From contig BLSF01000158.1 in assembly GCA_012862575.1 (NCBI GenBank), positions 1-18,066 of the forward strand: 18,066 bases of DNA. Reading direction: 5' to 3'. This stretch comes from Parietichytrium sp. I65-24A (taxonomy: Eukaryota > Sar > Bigyra > Thraustochytrida > Thraustochytriidae). Positions within the stretch are counted from its first letter, which is position 1, and every line of letters starts with the position of its first letter. This document shows positions 1 through 8,029 of this stretch, piece by piece. Made by a program: the position numbers and the translations under genes. A model generated the notes under the pieces. It had not been told where the DNA came from. It did not search any database and saw nothing but the letters and a program-made list of their open reading frames with translations.

Positions 1-395
1 TCCCCGCAGCGGGAGTATGAAAGACTATCTATTGACGAACAAGCAGAACTCTCATCGGATTTTACGCTTCCACTGTGTAGGGAACCGGATCGACTAGAGT
101 TTAAGCTACTGAGGTAACCATTCTGCTTGCATTGCTCCTTAAACTTGGGGGTGAAGATCTTCCAGTTGGACGGAAGAGTTTTCGAGCGCAGAAACTTCAG
201 CCTTGCCATCTTGCCAACAAGCTTCAACCTGCTTTCCCGGCGCTTCACATCACGGTCACTCACCTGCTCCCACTTCAAAGGCCGAGCACTGCCCTTCCGA
301 AACGCGCCGATCGTTCGCACCAGAGTCGAGATGGTGCAGGTCACGATCACCCTCTGGTCGATTCTCACCAGGAGCGGCGTCTCCCCAACCACTGA
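1..395 (-). other. Intein N-terminal part inside polymerase motif C
   Basis: Directly after the extein residues IVYGD (ending at 396) the frame continues SVVGETPLLVRI. This matches the intein N-terminal splicing block (Cys or Ser first, then G-[DE]-T-P-hydrophobic). The first residue is Ser (TCA, complement of 393-395). About 131 further in-frame codons follow without a stop and without resemblance to polymerase thumb sequence. They are basic up to the middle and Ser-rich near the window edge. Insertion between YGD and TDS is a known intein site in viral and archaeal family B polymerases. The homing endonuclease domain, if present, and the C-terminal His-Asn splicing block would lie left of the window. 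Confidence 0.85.
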
Positions 396-2624
396 GTCTC
401 CGTAGACGATCTTGAGCTCAGCTTCCTGGCCCGTGACAGGGTCCACTTTAAAGTCTGGGTTGATCTCGAAGAAGCGCTCCTTCAAGAAATTGCTGGCCTG
501 GTGAAGGTACCCGCGACCCATGGCGGTGATGCTCCTTGCCAGCGCGAAGTTCGGCACGGGGCTAAACTTGCTACCGCAGAATCCGTACATGGCGTTGCAG
601 ATGATCTTCTGGGCCAGTTGTTTGGCGTCCAGGACGGACTTCATGAACGGGTCAGGCTCTGTCTTCATCAGCTTCTTCGTGTGTCGCCGCGCGGCAAGCA
701 GCTCCTGCTCAATCCGCGGGATGATTCCAATGTGAACGGAGCTCTTCACGAACGAGTCCCCAGAGTCCATCTTCTCGATGTCTTCTAGGCGTAGCGCGCC
801 GCCGGTCATCATCTGCGACGGGTCGGGGACGTGGGTGTCAAAGGAGATGTTCTTGGTGATCATCACAGAAGGGTAGAGACTTGCGTAGTCGAGGCAGCAT
901 ACTGGGGAGTCGTGGTAGCCATGCGACGGCTCCATGACAAGCCCGCCTTCGTAACCGGGGACTCCGAACGACTCCATGCTCTTCTTTTCCGGGATGAAGA
1001 ATTTGCCGTGCTCCTCCACACGGATCCAACAGTACTCCAGCAGTTTACGAGTGAGCCGATACATTTCCCCGCGGAAGAGAAGATCGTTCATCAGACATCC
1101 GATCAGCTTGGCCATCTCCGTCAGATTGATGAGGAGGCACAGTTTGACGTTCAGCCAGTGGCACAGCATAGTGTCGCGCATGCAATACTTGGCCAGATAT
1201 GCCCTCCCGCAGGGGCTGCGCTGCAGCTCGGGGATCAGCTTGTAGCTCATATCCATCTTTGCGGACCCGACGTAGTACCTTGCAACATCCCCGAGCTTGT
1301 ACGAATTGAGCTTGTACTTTGCCGAGATGAAGTCGTACTGGTCGAACACCACGCGGCCCGGGATGCGGATCACGGTAGTTTCTTTGGCGCCTTGTTGCTT
1401 GGATCCCCCCGTCTTTGTTTCACACGTCACTGGCACCCCTACGCGGCTGGACATGCGCAGCCCTTCTCTGTAGTCACTGAGCTCCATGCGCTTGAGGATG
1501 TAAGGAAAGTCGAACCTTGCAATGTTGTACCCGGATATGACTTGCGGGTCCTCCTCCATGACCAGACAGTGGAACCGCGCGAGTAGGTCTCTCTCGGTCG
1601 CAAAGCTCTCCACTACTGCTGGCTCGCCGCGCTCCCACTCCTCCTCATCGGCCTTGGATGCGAGCTTGCGTTCCTTGCCAGTGACGTACTTCCCAACGTC
1701 CTCGAAGTCGTCACTGTTCGCGCCGTTCTTCACCTTGTCCTCCAGCACGAGCCGCTCGGCTGATCCGACGTCGACTTCGTCCCAGTGCGGCGTGGTGTCC
1801 AGGCAGAGAACAACTTTCCGCGCTCTCGGGCGATCTGTGGTTTGACCTGCGACTAGTGCAGACGACGCAGAGCTCATTGAGCTCATTGTTCCGTACACAT
1901 TGGTGAAGTACATGGAGATTTGCAGGACGCACGCTCCCGACTCGGCTGGGTCAAGGTTGGAGGTCTCAATATCAAAGTACATCGTGCGTGGCATAAGCGG
2001 CATTGCGTCTGGCTCTGACTTGATATCGCAATCACGAACTGCGTATTCCTCCGCGCAAGTCGAGTACCTCTCATAGGGGTTTGTGATCTCTTGAGCCAGG
2101 TTCACTCGGATTGCACCGCACCCCACGATGGAGCGTTCGGCCATGTACTTTTGCACGAACTGAATCTCGCCATTGTAGACCACGTGACCTTTCGCATTCA
2201 GATAGGCGATCACGGTTGCCCTGTGCACCGGCTTGAACCAGATGGTCAAGAAGGTCTGCTTCGAGGCTCGGAATCCAAAAACATTCTTCCCTGCTTCGAG
2301 GGCCGTCTTTTGAACCCTGATGTGCACACCTCCCGAATCCAAGCTCGCACTACAAGCCTTCAAGATCGCGTCTTCGATTCCTTGCACCAGGTTTACTCGC
2401 AACGCATCTTCCGCGGCGCCATCTCGTGCATGCCACTCGACCGACACACTCTCGAAAACCTCGCTGACGACGAGACACACGGAACGTTGGCTACAGTCGA
2501 TTGCATACAGCAGGAGATCTGGGCGATCACCACGCGAGACCCGGCGCCTGGTTTCGTCAGTGGAGGCTTTATGCGATCCCCGTGACTGGACTACCTGGAT
2601 GTCGGTAACATAGAAGAGCGACAT
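1..2624 (-). CDS. Family B DNA polymerase, partial, interrupted by an intein
   Basis: Replicative DNA polymerase with 3'-5' proofreading, recognised from its motifs. The ATG is at 2624 and the frame runs to the left edge without a stop. From the N-terminus it has about 217 residues of N-terminal domain; Exo I with DIET at D218; Exo II GYNIARFDF near Y366-D372; Exo III YCMRD at Y480-D484; polymerase motif A DYASLYPS at D579; motif B KIICNAMYG at K673-G681; and motif C beginning YGD at 741-743. Position 743 for motif C is close to that of delta-type polymerases. Motif C should continue TDS but instead runs into an intein, so the C-terminal extein (rest of palm, thumb) lies outside the window. 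The order and spacing resemble the polymerases of large eukaryotic DNA viruses. It is divergently transcribed from the LRR gene across a 633-bp gap. Confidence 0.95.
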   Translation of the reverse strand, partial: MSLFYVTDIQVVQSRGSHKASTDETRRRVSRGDRPDLLLYAIDCSQRSVCLVVSEVFESVSVEWHARDGAAEDALRVNLVQGIEDAILKACSASLDSGGVHIRVQKTALEAGKNVFGFRASKQTFLTIWFKPVHRATVIAYLNAKGHVVYNGEIQFVQKYMAERSIVGCGAIRVNLAQEITNPYERYSTCAEEYAVRDCDIKSEPDAMPLMPRTMYFDIETSNLDPAESGACVLQISMYFTNVYGTMSSMSSASSALVAGQTTDRPRARKVVLCLDTTPHWDEVDVGSAERLVLEDKVKNGANSDDFEDVGKYVTGKERKLASKADEEEWERGEPAVVESFATERDLLARFHCLVMEEDPQVISGYNIARFDFPYILKRMELSDYREGLRMSSRVGVPVTCETKTGGSKQQGAKETTVIRIPGRVVFDQYDFISAKYKLNSYKLGDVARYYVGSAKMDMSYKLIPELQRSPCGRAYLAKYCMRDTMLCHWLNVKLCLLINLTEMAKLIGCLMNDLLFRGEMYRLTRKLLEYCWIRVEEHGKFFIPEKKSMESFGVPGYEGGLVMEPSHGYHDSPVCCLDYASLYPSVMITKNISFDTHVPDPSQMMTGGALRLEDIEKMDSGDSFVKSSVHIGIIPRIEQELLAARRHTKKLMKTEPDPFMKSVLDAKQLAQKIICNAMYGFCGSKFSPVPNFALARSITAMGRGYLHQASNFLKERFFEINPDFKVDPVTGQEAELKIVYGDSVVGETPLLVRIDQRVIVTCTISTLVRTIGAFRKGSARPLKWEQVSDRDVKRRESRLKLVGKMARLKFLRSKTLPSNWKIFTPKFKEQCKQNGYLSSLNSSRSGSLHSGSVKSDESSACSSIDSLSYSRCG

Positions 2625-3257
2625 GTTGTTTCCTTCTTTGACTCCTTACTTGGCTTGCTTCCCGCTTGGTTTTCTTTTCGCTTCGCCTTCAGCTTTGCTT
2701 TCCGCTTGGCTTTTTTGCACTCTCGCTCCAACTCTACTTCCGCGCTTGTTCGGGGTCTGTATGTCCATTTGACTGACAGTGTCCCAGTTCCCCGGTACTA
2801 CGGATGCGGATATCTGCTATCTGCTATCCGCCATCTGCTATTTGGCACTTTGACGCAACTTTGCGATTCCTTTTGCATATATGTATCGAACGAACGGATT
2901 AAGACGTGCGTGCAGTGATGCAAAAAATTGCACCAAGTGAAACTCTCAAATCCGAAATTGCACTTGATTTACAAGCCTACGATATCCGGTATCATCCCCT
3001 AACCCATGCTTTTTAGAATATATGGTAGACAGTGCATAAGGCTTGCCAAATTGCAAGTAAATGGAAAGGCGAAGGAGCTTGAAAGTGTGCATGAAAGTAC
3101 ACAAAGATGGAAACGGCAAGGATGGTCAGCTATACGCGCATGGCAAGCCCAAAACCCAAAACTACCGACCTACTGCGTTTGCTGCTGCGATTTAACGATT
3201 GAACAGCTGAAAAAGTGAACAACTGTACAACTGAGCAACTAAGCAATTGAACGAAAG
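2625..3257. promoter_or_regulatory. Divergent intergenic region between polymerase and LRR genes
   Basis: 633 bp without a convincing gene. Positions 2640-2740 are pyrimidine-rich on the plus strand, just upstream of the polymerase ATG. The centre holds a short tandem repeat (2811-2842). The right part is AT-rich, with repeated AAATTGCA and CAACTG-like words up to the LRR start codon. Both flanking genes must be promoted from here. No specific promoter motif could be identified. Confidence 0.5.
2811..2842. repeat. Imperfect tandem repeat of a CTGCTAT-like unit
   Basis: Three to four imperfect copies of a unit containing ATCTGCTAT lie next to each other in the divergent intergenic region. No function is visible. 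Confidence 0.6.
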
Positions 3258-4727
3258 ATGGACTTGTCTCACTTGACGCCGGAGTCCGTTGTGCAAGAGA
3301 CTGTTATTGTGGAATCAACGTCTTCGTCGGTCTCGGCTTCGTCGGTCTCGGACATCACTGCCAAACGGAAGAGATATCAGGAGCGAAAGTTTGGCACCGC
3401 TCGGAAGAAGCTTTTCCAGTCGGTGTCGAGTATCTCTTCTTGTGGAGAAGATGCCCTCGGCAATGGCAATGGCAATGGCAATGGCAATGGCAATGTTGGC
3501 GACGCTAACGCTGTGAGCCTCAAGTACTGGAATACGGTCGAGGAGGAGACCAGAAATATCAAGCTCATTGAACAATTCAAGAACAAGGACACTGCGATGA
3601 TCGAAACCCTGGTTATCGACTCATGCTTCTTCCGAAAGGGGACCTTCCTTACTTTCTGCAAGTCCGTCACCGCTCTGTGCATGCGAATCACTGACCTCGA
3701 CATTACATTCAATGTTCTCACCGAGTGTGTCTCCACCATTGGTCAAGGTTCCCGTCGGAAACCGTACCGGGACTGCGGGATACACTGTACTGCCATGAAC
3801 ACAGACGTAAATCATTCGTCAGACGTGCACTCTATCATTTCATCGCTCTCTGAGGGAACTGATCTAGACACTGCCGCTCATGACGAGATAGTACTGGGCG
3901 TATCAGTTCTGCTCCGAGAGCTCAAATGCCTCAAACGCGTCAAGCTCGCATGTTTGCCTGTTTGTTGCCCTGGCGGGGCCCGGCTCATCGCAAAGGCACT
4001 CGCGTCATGCAGCTCCAAGCTTACAACATTCGAGCTCTACGAACCAAGGCTCGGGGAGGTCCGTGAACATCACGACCTAATCGCGCAAAACATTGTGAAA
4101 GGCGTTTCAACCCTGCATGGTCTGCGTGTCCTCAAGATTGTGGACTTGGACTTGTCACACCCGGCCAGGACTGGATGGGTTCGTCGAATTATCTTACACT
4201 TGCCGGTCCTCGAGCATCTGGATTTGGAGAACTGCGAGATTCCGTACGACGACACTCATCTTCATTGGGTCCTCAAAAGTCACATCTCTCTCAGGTACAT
4301 TGGTCTGGACCGCTGTAGAGACTTCTCCACTCTCGCACTATTCCTCCAGACGATTGTGACCATAGGAACGCTCGAGGAACTCAACTTGAACGAATGCGGC
4401 TTGATCGACGATGACATGCATGCTATCGCAAAGTTCCTTGCCAATTCCCGCTCACTGCCGCGGCTACGTCTCCTGAGACTCTCTCACAATTTCTTCACGG
4501 ATAGGGGACTCGGGAATTTACTTGACCATGTTATCTCTGTCAATGCTGGTAAGTCGATCAACACATGTTCGTCTGGCCCACACTGTACTGTACTAACTTC
4601 TCTTCATTTATCAGGTTTAGCGCATCGCAAAAGTGATCTTGTCATCCACATGAGTAACTCCCTCGCTTCTAACGGGGCCCTGGCATCGGTCTTCAGACTG
4701 GTGGACAACGTTAAGTTCGTATTTTAA
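3258..4727 (+). CDS. Leucine-rich-repeat protein, probably containing one intron
   Basis: 489 codons if unspliced, 467 if the intron at 4549-4614 is removed; both readings stay open. The N-terminus (about 1-80) is Ser-, Lys- and Arg-rich and holds a Gly-Asn run (residues 68-79) made by six copies of a hexanucleotide. From about residue 220 onward, LRR-like segments follow, clearest at 316-430: LEHLDLENCEI, LRYIGLDRC, LEELNLNECGLIDDDM and LRLLRLSHNFFTDRGL. Consensus and spacing fit the ribonuclease-inhibitor-like class, which normally mediates protein binding. There is no signal peptide or membrane segment. LRR proteins are common both in protist genomes and as acquired genes in their large viruses. 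The partner is unknown. The stop overlaps the end of the convergent minus-strand gene by four bases. Confidence 0.85.
   Translation: MDLSHLTPESVVQETVIVESTSSSVSASSVSDITAKRKRYQERKFGTARKKLFQSVSSISSCGEDALGNGNGNGNGNGNVGDANAVSLKYWNTVEEETRNIKLIEQFKNKDTAMIETLVIDSCFFRKGTFLTFCKSVTALCMRITDLDITFNVLTECVSTIGQGSRRKPYRDCGIHCTAMNTDVNHSSDVHSIISSLSEGTDLDTAAHDEIVLGVSVLLRELKCLKRVKLACLPVCCPGGARLIAKALASCSSKLTTFELYEPRLGEVREHHDLIAQNIVKGVSTLHGLRVLKIVDLDLSHPARTGWVRRIILHLPVLEHLDLENCEIPYDDTHLHWVLKSHISLRYIGLDRCRDFSTLALFLQTIVTIGTLEELNLNECGLIDDDMHAIAKFLANSRSLPRLRLLRLSHNFFTDRGLGNLLDHVISVNAGKSINTCSSGPHCTVLTSLHLSGLAHRKSDLVIHMSNSLASNGALASVFRLVDNVKFVF
3459..3494 (+). repeat. Hexanucleotide microsatellite (GGCAAT) x6, coding Gly-Asn
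   Basis: Six perfect copies of GGCAAT inside the LRR gene encode a (Gly-Asn)n linker. Slippage would change length by two residues without breaking the frame. Confidence 0.95.
4549..4614 (+). other. Candidate spliceosomal intron in the LRR gene, length 66
   Basis: Donor GTAAGT at 4549, a perfect TACTAAC branch box with branch A at 4596, and acceptor TTATCAG ending at 4614, 18 nt from the branch A. Removal joins a split Gly codon (G from 4548, GT from 4615-4616) and keeps the frame. The 66 bp contain no stop, so splicing and retention both give a full protein, the latter with 22 extra residues. Confidence 0.7.
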
Positions 4728-5146
4728 GTGTCTTTCTTAAGTGTTTCTTGAAGAACTTCCTCATCGAAAAGTTTTTCGTAGTTTTGTTCCAAGTGATCCG
4801 CCAGCGATTCAAATTTTGGATAACATGTACGAGTTTTAAGCGAAATGACATCTGGCCATTTTTCCATGTCCTTGTACCCACCCTCTGGGAACAGAATTGG
4901 GTCTTCTCTGGTGTATTCAAACACACAATAGTTAGCAAATGAAACACTTCCTAACATCGTGTATAGTGCATCTCGTCCTTTTGAAACGAGCGGCCCACCG
5001 GGCAGTTGCGCCAAAGGCGCGTGATGAGAGAATCGCTCAGCGGACCCCAAGTACAATGGGTTCCAGACGAGCAGGACCATCTGGTCATCGAAGAAATATG
5101 AAGGCAAAGGTAACGCCCGAATGTCATGGTTCGGTAGGCCCAACGA
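4724..5146 (-). CDS. Unknown protein, or last exon of the upstream membrane-protein gene
   Basis: Open for 140 codons. The sequence looks genuinely coding: LPNHDIRALPLPSYFF, MVLLVWNPLYLG, CVFEYTREDPILFPEGGY, and an acidic C-terminus rich in Glu and Lys. No family is recognised. It has no good start: the first in-frame ATG (5080) falls inside the coding-like part. Upstream the frame closes at stop codons ending at 5147, where the trinucleotide TAG could also act as a splice acceptor giving an exon from 5146. It may therefore be the terminal exon of the gene starting at 5948, or an independent ORF initiating at 5080. Its 3' end overlaps the LRR gene's stop by four bases on the opposite strand. 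Confidence 0.55.
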   Translation of the reverse strand, partial: SLGLPNHDIRALPLPSYFFDDQMVLLVWNPLYLGSAERFSHHAPLAQLPGGPLVSKGRDALYTMLGSVSFANYCVFEYTREDPILFPEGGYKDMEKWPDVISLKTRTCYPKFESLADHLEQNYEKLFDEEVLQETLKKDT

Positions 5147-5166
5147 CTATCACGCCAAGTTGCCAC

Positions 5167-5283
5167 TCAAAAACGACTTTCAAGAGTTCGTGCGTTTACA
5201 TATGGTACGTCTATAGAACAAAATCTCATAATGTACGATAGCTCGAACGATAGCCTTTCAGGATGATGCCAAAAGGAATTTGC
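5167..5283 (-). other. Possible internal exon between two coding blocks
   Basis: A 38-codon open stretch with protein-like composition, including WHHPERLSFELSYIMRF and SIDVPYVNARTLE, sits between the 5409-5948 ORF and the 4724-5146 block. It has no start codon suited to its position. It could be joined upstream by an acceptor ending at 5283 (sequence GTGAG), with the phase matching the GTAAGT donor at 5449. No branch box is visible just upstream of that acceptor, so the exon is tentative. Confidence 0.3.
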
Positions 5284-5342
5284 TCACTATGTCCAGCGGT
5301 ACTCGATGCAACTACACATATAACAACCGAATAAAAACTTAC

Positions 5343-5453
5343 CTGACTGGTACCATAGTAAATGAATTGTCGTTAGCAAAACCCATGGTGTGAAAGTGTC
5401 AAAATGTTTCAAGATGCACCCTCGCAAATAATTTGTTGTGCAAACTTACATAC
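5343..5453 (-). other. Candidate spliceosomal intron signals after 5454
   Basis: On the minus strand the coding frame meets GTATGTAAGT (two overlapping donors, at 5453 and 5449). A TGCTAAC branch box follows with branch A at 5373, then an acceptor ACCAG ending at 5347, 26 nt from the branch. Four bases later TCAG is followed immediately by another perfect GTAAGT donor at 5342. The exon choice downstream of 5347 or 5343 cannot be fixed by eye. Confidence 0.55.
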
Positions 5454-5948
5454 CAAATTGTACACGTCCTCATTGGTTATAAATTCATCTCGGTACATAA
5501 ACAAATAGAATATTTCCCCCGGATTCAATCGTTCAGAGCCTAATTTTGACATGCCTCGTGCAGCAATTACTTCATTGGATGGCTTTGCTTCCTCGGGTGG
5601 CTTTGTTTCCTCGAGTGGCTTTGCTTTTCGTTGTCGCCGCAATTCTCTAATCTTCAAGTATACGAAGTAAATGAACAGAATTTCTATCAAAAATCCAAAG
5701 GCTATTAAGGCATAGCGAGCTATAGTCATCGTCGACACACCGCTTTCACTTCCGTCACCCCAGTTCGAGCCCAAGCCAACCTCTGGCGAGTATGTGAAGG
5801 CATTAACCAAACCTTTGTCATCTCTAGAAAAATGGTATATGAGGGAACATACCCACGAAACAATGAGGAGGAACATCAACACGTAGACCGTTCCTCGATT
5901 TGATTTTGGATTTGAATTTGAATTATTACCCATGGTCTGACGTTGCAT
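5409..5948 (-). CDS. Two-pass membrane protein, likely first exon of a spliced gene
   Basis: ATG at 5948, with a second ATG five codons in. Residues 7-17 are a short Asn/Ser linker. The first membrane segment is at about 21-39 (VYVLMFLLIVSWVCSLIYHF) and the second at about 79-99 (ALIAFGFLIEILFIYFVYL). It is followed by a basic stretch (RELRRQRKAK), two copies of a Lys-Pro-Leu/Pro-Glu-Glu motif, and a C-terminal domain ending ITNEDVYNL. Unspliced it would be 179 residues, but the last codons run through clear donor sequences at 5453/5449, so the true C-terminus is probably elsewhere. No known family is recognised. The gene is downstream of, and on the same strand as, the membrane-anchored coiled-coil gene at 6007. 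Confidence 0.75.
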   Translation of the reverse strand: MQRQTMGNNSNSNPKSNRGTVYVLMFLLIVSWVCSLIYHFSRDDKGLVNAFTYSPEVGLGSNWGDGSESGVSTMTIARYALIAFGFLIEILFIYFVYLKIRELRRQRKAKPLEETKPPEEAKPSNEVIAARGMSKLGSERLNPGEIFYLFMYRDEFITNEDVYNLVCKFAQQIICEGAS

Positions 5949-6006
5949 TGTAAAGTCTTGAAAGTGCCCATCACAGTTCCGAAACTAGAGAAAAAAACAA
6001 ATACTA

Positions 6007-6591
6007 TCAAGCTTCTTCGTTCTCGATTGAAAACCCCAAGTGTTCTTCTCGTAGAGAGCGATTGTATGCCAGCTCCGACTGGTAAAGGATGGTGTTCACG
6101 TCCAGCTCTTTCTTGAGCGCAGTGATAGCTTCTCGGTTGCTCTCGTGACTCGCGTCGCGCTCCTCCATCTCCATGAAGTTTTGCTCCAAGTCCCCTTCGA
6201 AGAAGGGGGACTCTTCGTTCCACAACTCCGCGGTTTTCGTACGCTTCTTTGAAATCTCCTTCGTCAGCATAGAGATTCTCTTGCGGAGCTTTTCAAGCTG
6301 CAGATTGCTCATGTCGACTTTGACTCGAACTGTTTCTGCGTCAGCCCCCGTGTCGACAGCCCCTGTGTCGGTAGGACTCTCTAGATTCTTCACTCCAAGT
6401 AGTTCGGACACGGGGGAGTTGCGATCAAAGAAAACAACTCTATCTCCGCCGTCCTCGAATCGCACACGTGCTGCTCCTTGAACTCGTTGTGTCTTTTCTT
6501 CACGGACGGCGCGTGCGGACAGGAAGATCACAGTCGATACAGTCACGATAAAAACAACTGCGAGAAGCCACTTTTCAGTCCTCGGCTCCAT
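6007..6591 (-). CDS. Membrane-anchored coiled-coil protein
   Basis: 194 residues from an ATG at 6591. After a short charged N-terminus, a single hydrophobic segment (WLLAVVFIVTVSTVIFL, about 8-25) acts as signal anchor. The rest is polar. A Thr/Gly/Asp-rich linker lies at about 73-88. From about 95 to the C-terminus there is heptad-like Leu/Ile spacing with many Lys and Glu (LEKLRKRISMLTKEISKK, then ITALKKELDVN), suggesting a coiled coil. Topology would place the coiled coil outside the membrane or in the virion lumen. No enzyme motif is seen. Function is unknown; a virion or assembly membrane role is possible but only inferred. Confidence 0.8.
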   Translation of the reverse strand: MEPRTEKWLLAVVFIVTVSTVIFLSARAVREEKTQRVQGAARVRFEDGGDRVVFFDRNSPVSELLGVKNLESPTDTGAVDTGADAETVRVKVDMSNLQLEKLRKRISMLTKEISKKRTKTAELWNEESPFFEGDLEQNFMEMEERDASHESNREAITALKKELDVNTILYQSELAYNRSLREEHLGFSIENEEA

Positions 6592-6702
6592 CGCTTTGTG
6601 AAGAGTTTTATGGGAGAAGAAATCAAATTTGTTTGTAACCTGGTTAGATGAGCCGAAAAAAAAAAAGAGTGGGATCTGGAAGGGATGGCTGACAGCCGCT
6701 AT

Positions 6703-7614
6703 TCACGCTGAATACTTGCGGGATCGCGAGCGCTTGACAGGCTTTCCAGTCGCATCGCCGTCGGCACCAGCACCAGCACTGGCATCGTCAGCATTGTCAT
6801 CCCTCCCGTCCTGAACGCACTTCGACCGTGGACGAGTTCTCACAGTCTCACCTTCGTCATTGGCTGAGCTGATCTCACAGGTGTCGCCAACATCCTTGGA
6901 CGCAGGCTCCTCGGTGATCTGGCACTCGTCCCAATTCGCATTGAGGTCTTCAAGAATCGCCTGTTTGACTTGGGCGGATACGCCAAACCCGGCGGAGGAA
7001 AACCACATTTTCGAAATGAGAATCAGCGGGCGAATGTGGTAGCCTCGGTAAGACCCGTCCTCGAGCTCGGTGTTCACGAGCGTCTTGTCGGCATCGAACA
7101 GTCGCGTGCAGTTCTCACCTCCTTGATGAATCTTGAGTTTCAGCAGCGGTGAGTACCCCTTCTCAATGCCAGCCTTTTGGACCAGCGAAGTGAACCGCGA
7201 CTCGATGACATCGTCCTTCTTGGCCTTTTCGTTGGTGAAGTAAGATTCCTTGTTCAACTTGGTTGCGCGCAGCACAGTCTCGTCGATTTTGCAGATGAAC
7301 TCGTAGAAGGCCTTCATTTCCTCTGGACCGTCTATTTCACCGGTTTCCTTGTCAACTTTCACTTCGGCAAAGTTCGGTTTCGCGTTGATCGAGTATCGCC
7401 TGGAAGACCCCTCTTGCATGTTTTTGTCGCTGAGGCCGAATGGGAGGAACATGCGAGGCGCAATGATGTACATCGGTACCAATTCACCGGTGTCCGGGCA
7501 ACGGACCTTGAAGTTGAGCCCGTAACTCTGGTTACTGTTCCGTTTCGGTGTGGCATCGAAGACGAGGTCCACTGAAGGGTTGATGCGTCTCCAGTCGACC
7601 TTTTTAACAGGCAT
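6703..7614 (-). CDS. Possible viral ssDNA-binding protein
   Basis: 303 residues from an ATG at 7614. The first 220 residues alternate short hydrophobic strands with charged loops (LNFKVRCPDTGELVPMYIIA, LLKLKIHQGG, LILISKMWFSSAGFGVSAQV), as in a beta-rich OB-like fold. The tail from about 230 is strongly acidic (EDLNANWDECQITEEPASK onward). It then becomes Asp/Ala/Gly-rich and ends in a basic KRSRSRKYSA. A beta-domain with acidic tail fits the T7 gp2.5-like ssDNA-binding proteins described in large eukaryotic DNA viruses, but the extreme C-terminus is basic and I cannot confirm the family. Alternative: another conserved viral protein of unknown role. Coding is certain; function is a guess. Confidence 0.85.
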   Translation of the reverse strand: MPVKKVDWRRINPSVDLVFDATPKRNSNQSYGLNFKVRCPDTGELVPMYIIAPRMFLPFGLSDKNMQEGSSRRYSINAKPNFAEVKVDKETGEIDGPEEMKAFYEFICKIDETVLRATKLNKESYFTNEKAKKDDVIESRFTSLVQKAGIEKGYSPLLKLKIHQGGENCTRLFDADKTLVNTELEDGSYRGYHIRPLILISKMWFSSAGFGVSAQVKQAILEDLNANWDECQITEEPASKDVGDTCEISSANDEGETVRTRPRSKCVQDGRDDNADDASAGAGADGDATGKPVKRSRSRKYSA

Positions 7615-8029
7615 GGTTGATGTCAGATGTTCGAAGTGCGTATTAGCGTATTAGCGTCTCAGGTCAAGTTCAGAGTTTGGGGTCTGCTTGCATCTTGAAA
7701 AGCTGCGGCTCGCATCTATCATCAACACATTCCCTTGATTGAGAAGAGAGTAATGAGTAATGAGTCATACATACTTTCCTCAGTAAGTTAAGTCACTAGT
7801 AGATGCATTCCTCTAACCTCCTTCTTGGTCTTGCTGAGGATTGCTGAGGCAGGGTTCTTGCAGTGCAGCCTGAGTTCTTGCACGAAAACGTACCCTGTCA
7901 GAGCATGTTCACATGCGCGGGCATGCTCATGTGATGCTAAAGCAACGAAAGCGACAGTGTTATCGACTTGATAGAATTTAGTCAAAATAGTAGCTCACAA
8001 CACTCCATAGTCGGTAACTCAATCAAATG
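7615..8029. other. Intergenic region, no supported gene
   Basis: 415 bp upstream of the 7614 start and downstream of the spliced gene ending at 8030. It holds short tandem repeats (GTATTAGC twice near 7640-7655, GAGTAAT near 7747-7765). A palindrome-rich stretch around 7905-7933 carries alternating CATG words. A 65-codon minus-strand opening (7788-7985) lacks an ATG and was not called. Confidence 0.5.

Noticed and set aside
831-1586. 251-codon plus-strand ORF opposite the polymerase
   Set aside because: It is in codon register with the antisense of the polymerase, where all exonuclease and palm motifs are readable on the minus strand. It begins at GTG and has no recognisable protein features.
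3006-3218. 70-codon plus-strand ORF upstream of the LRR gene
   Set aside because: It has an ATG, but composition is irregular, it lies in an AT-rich spacer and nothing else supports it.
7903-7935. Palindrome-rich CATG stretch as an origin or recombination site
   Set aside because: Several short palindromes overlap, but there is no long inverted repeat, no iteron array and no AT-rich unwinding element.
7788-7985. 65-codon minus-strand ORF in the 415-bp gap
   Set aside because: It starts only with TTG, has no recognisable features and no splice signals linking it to neighbours.
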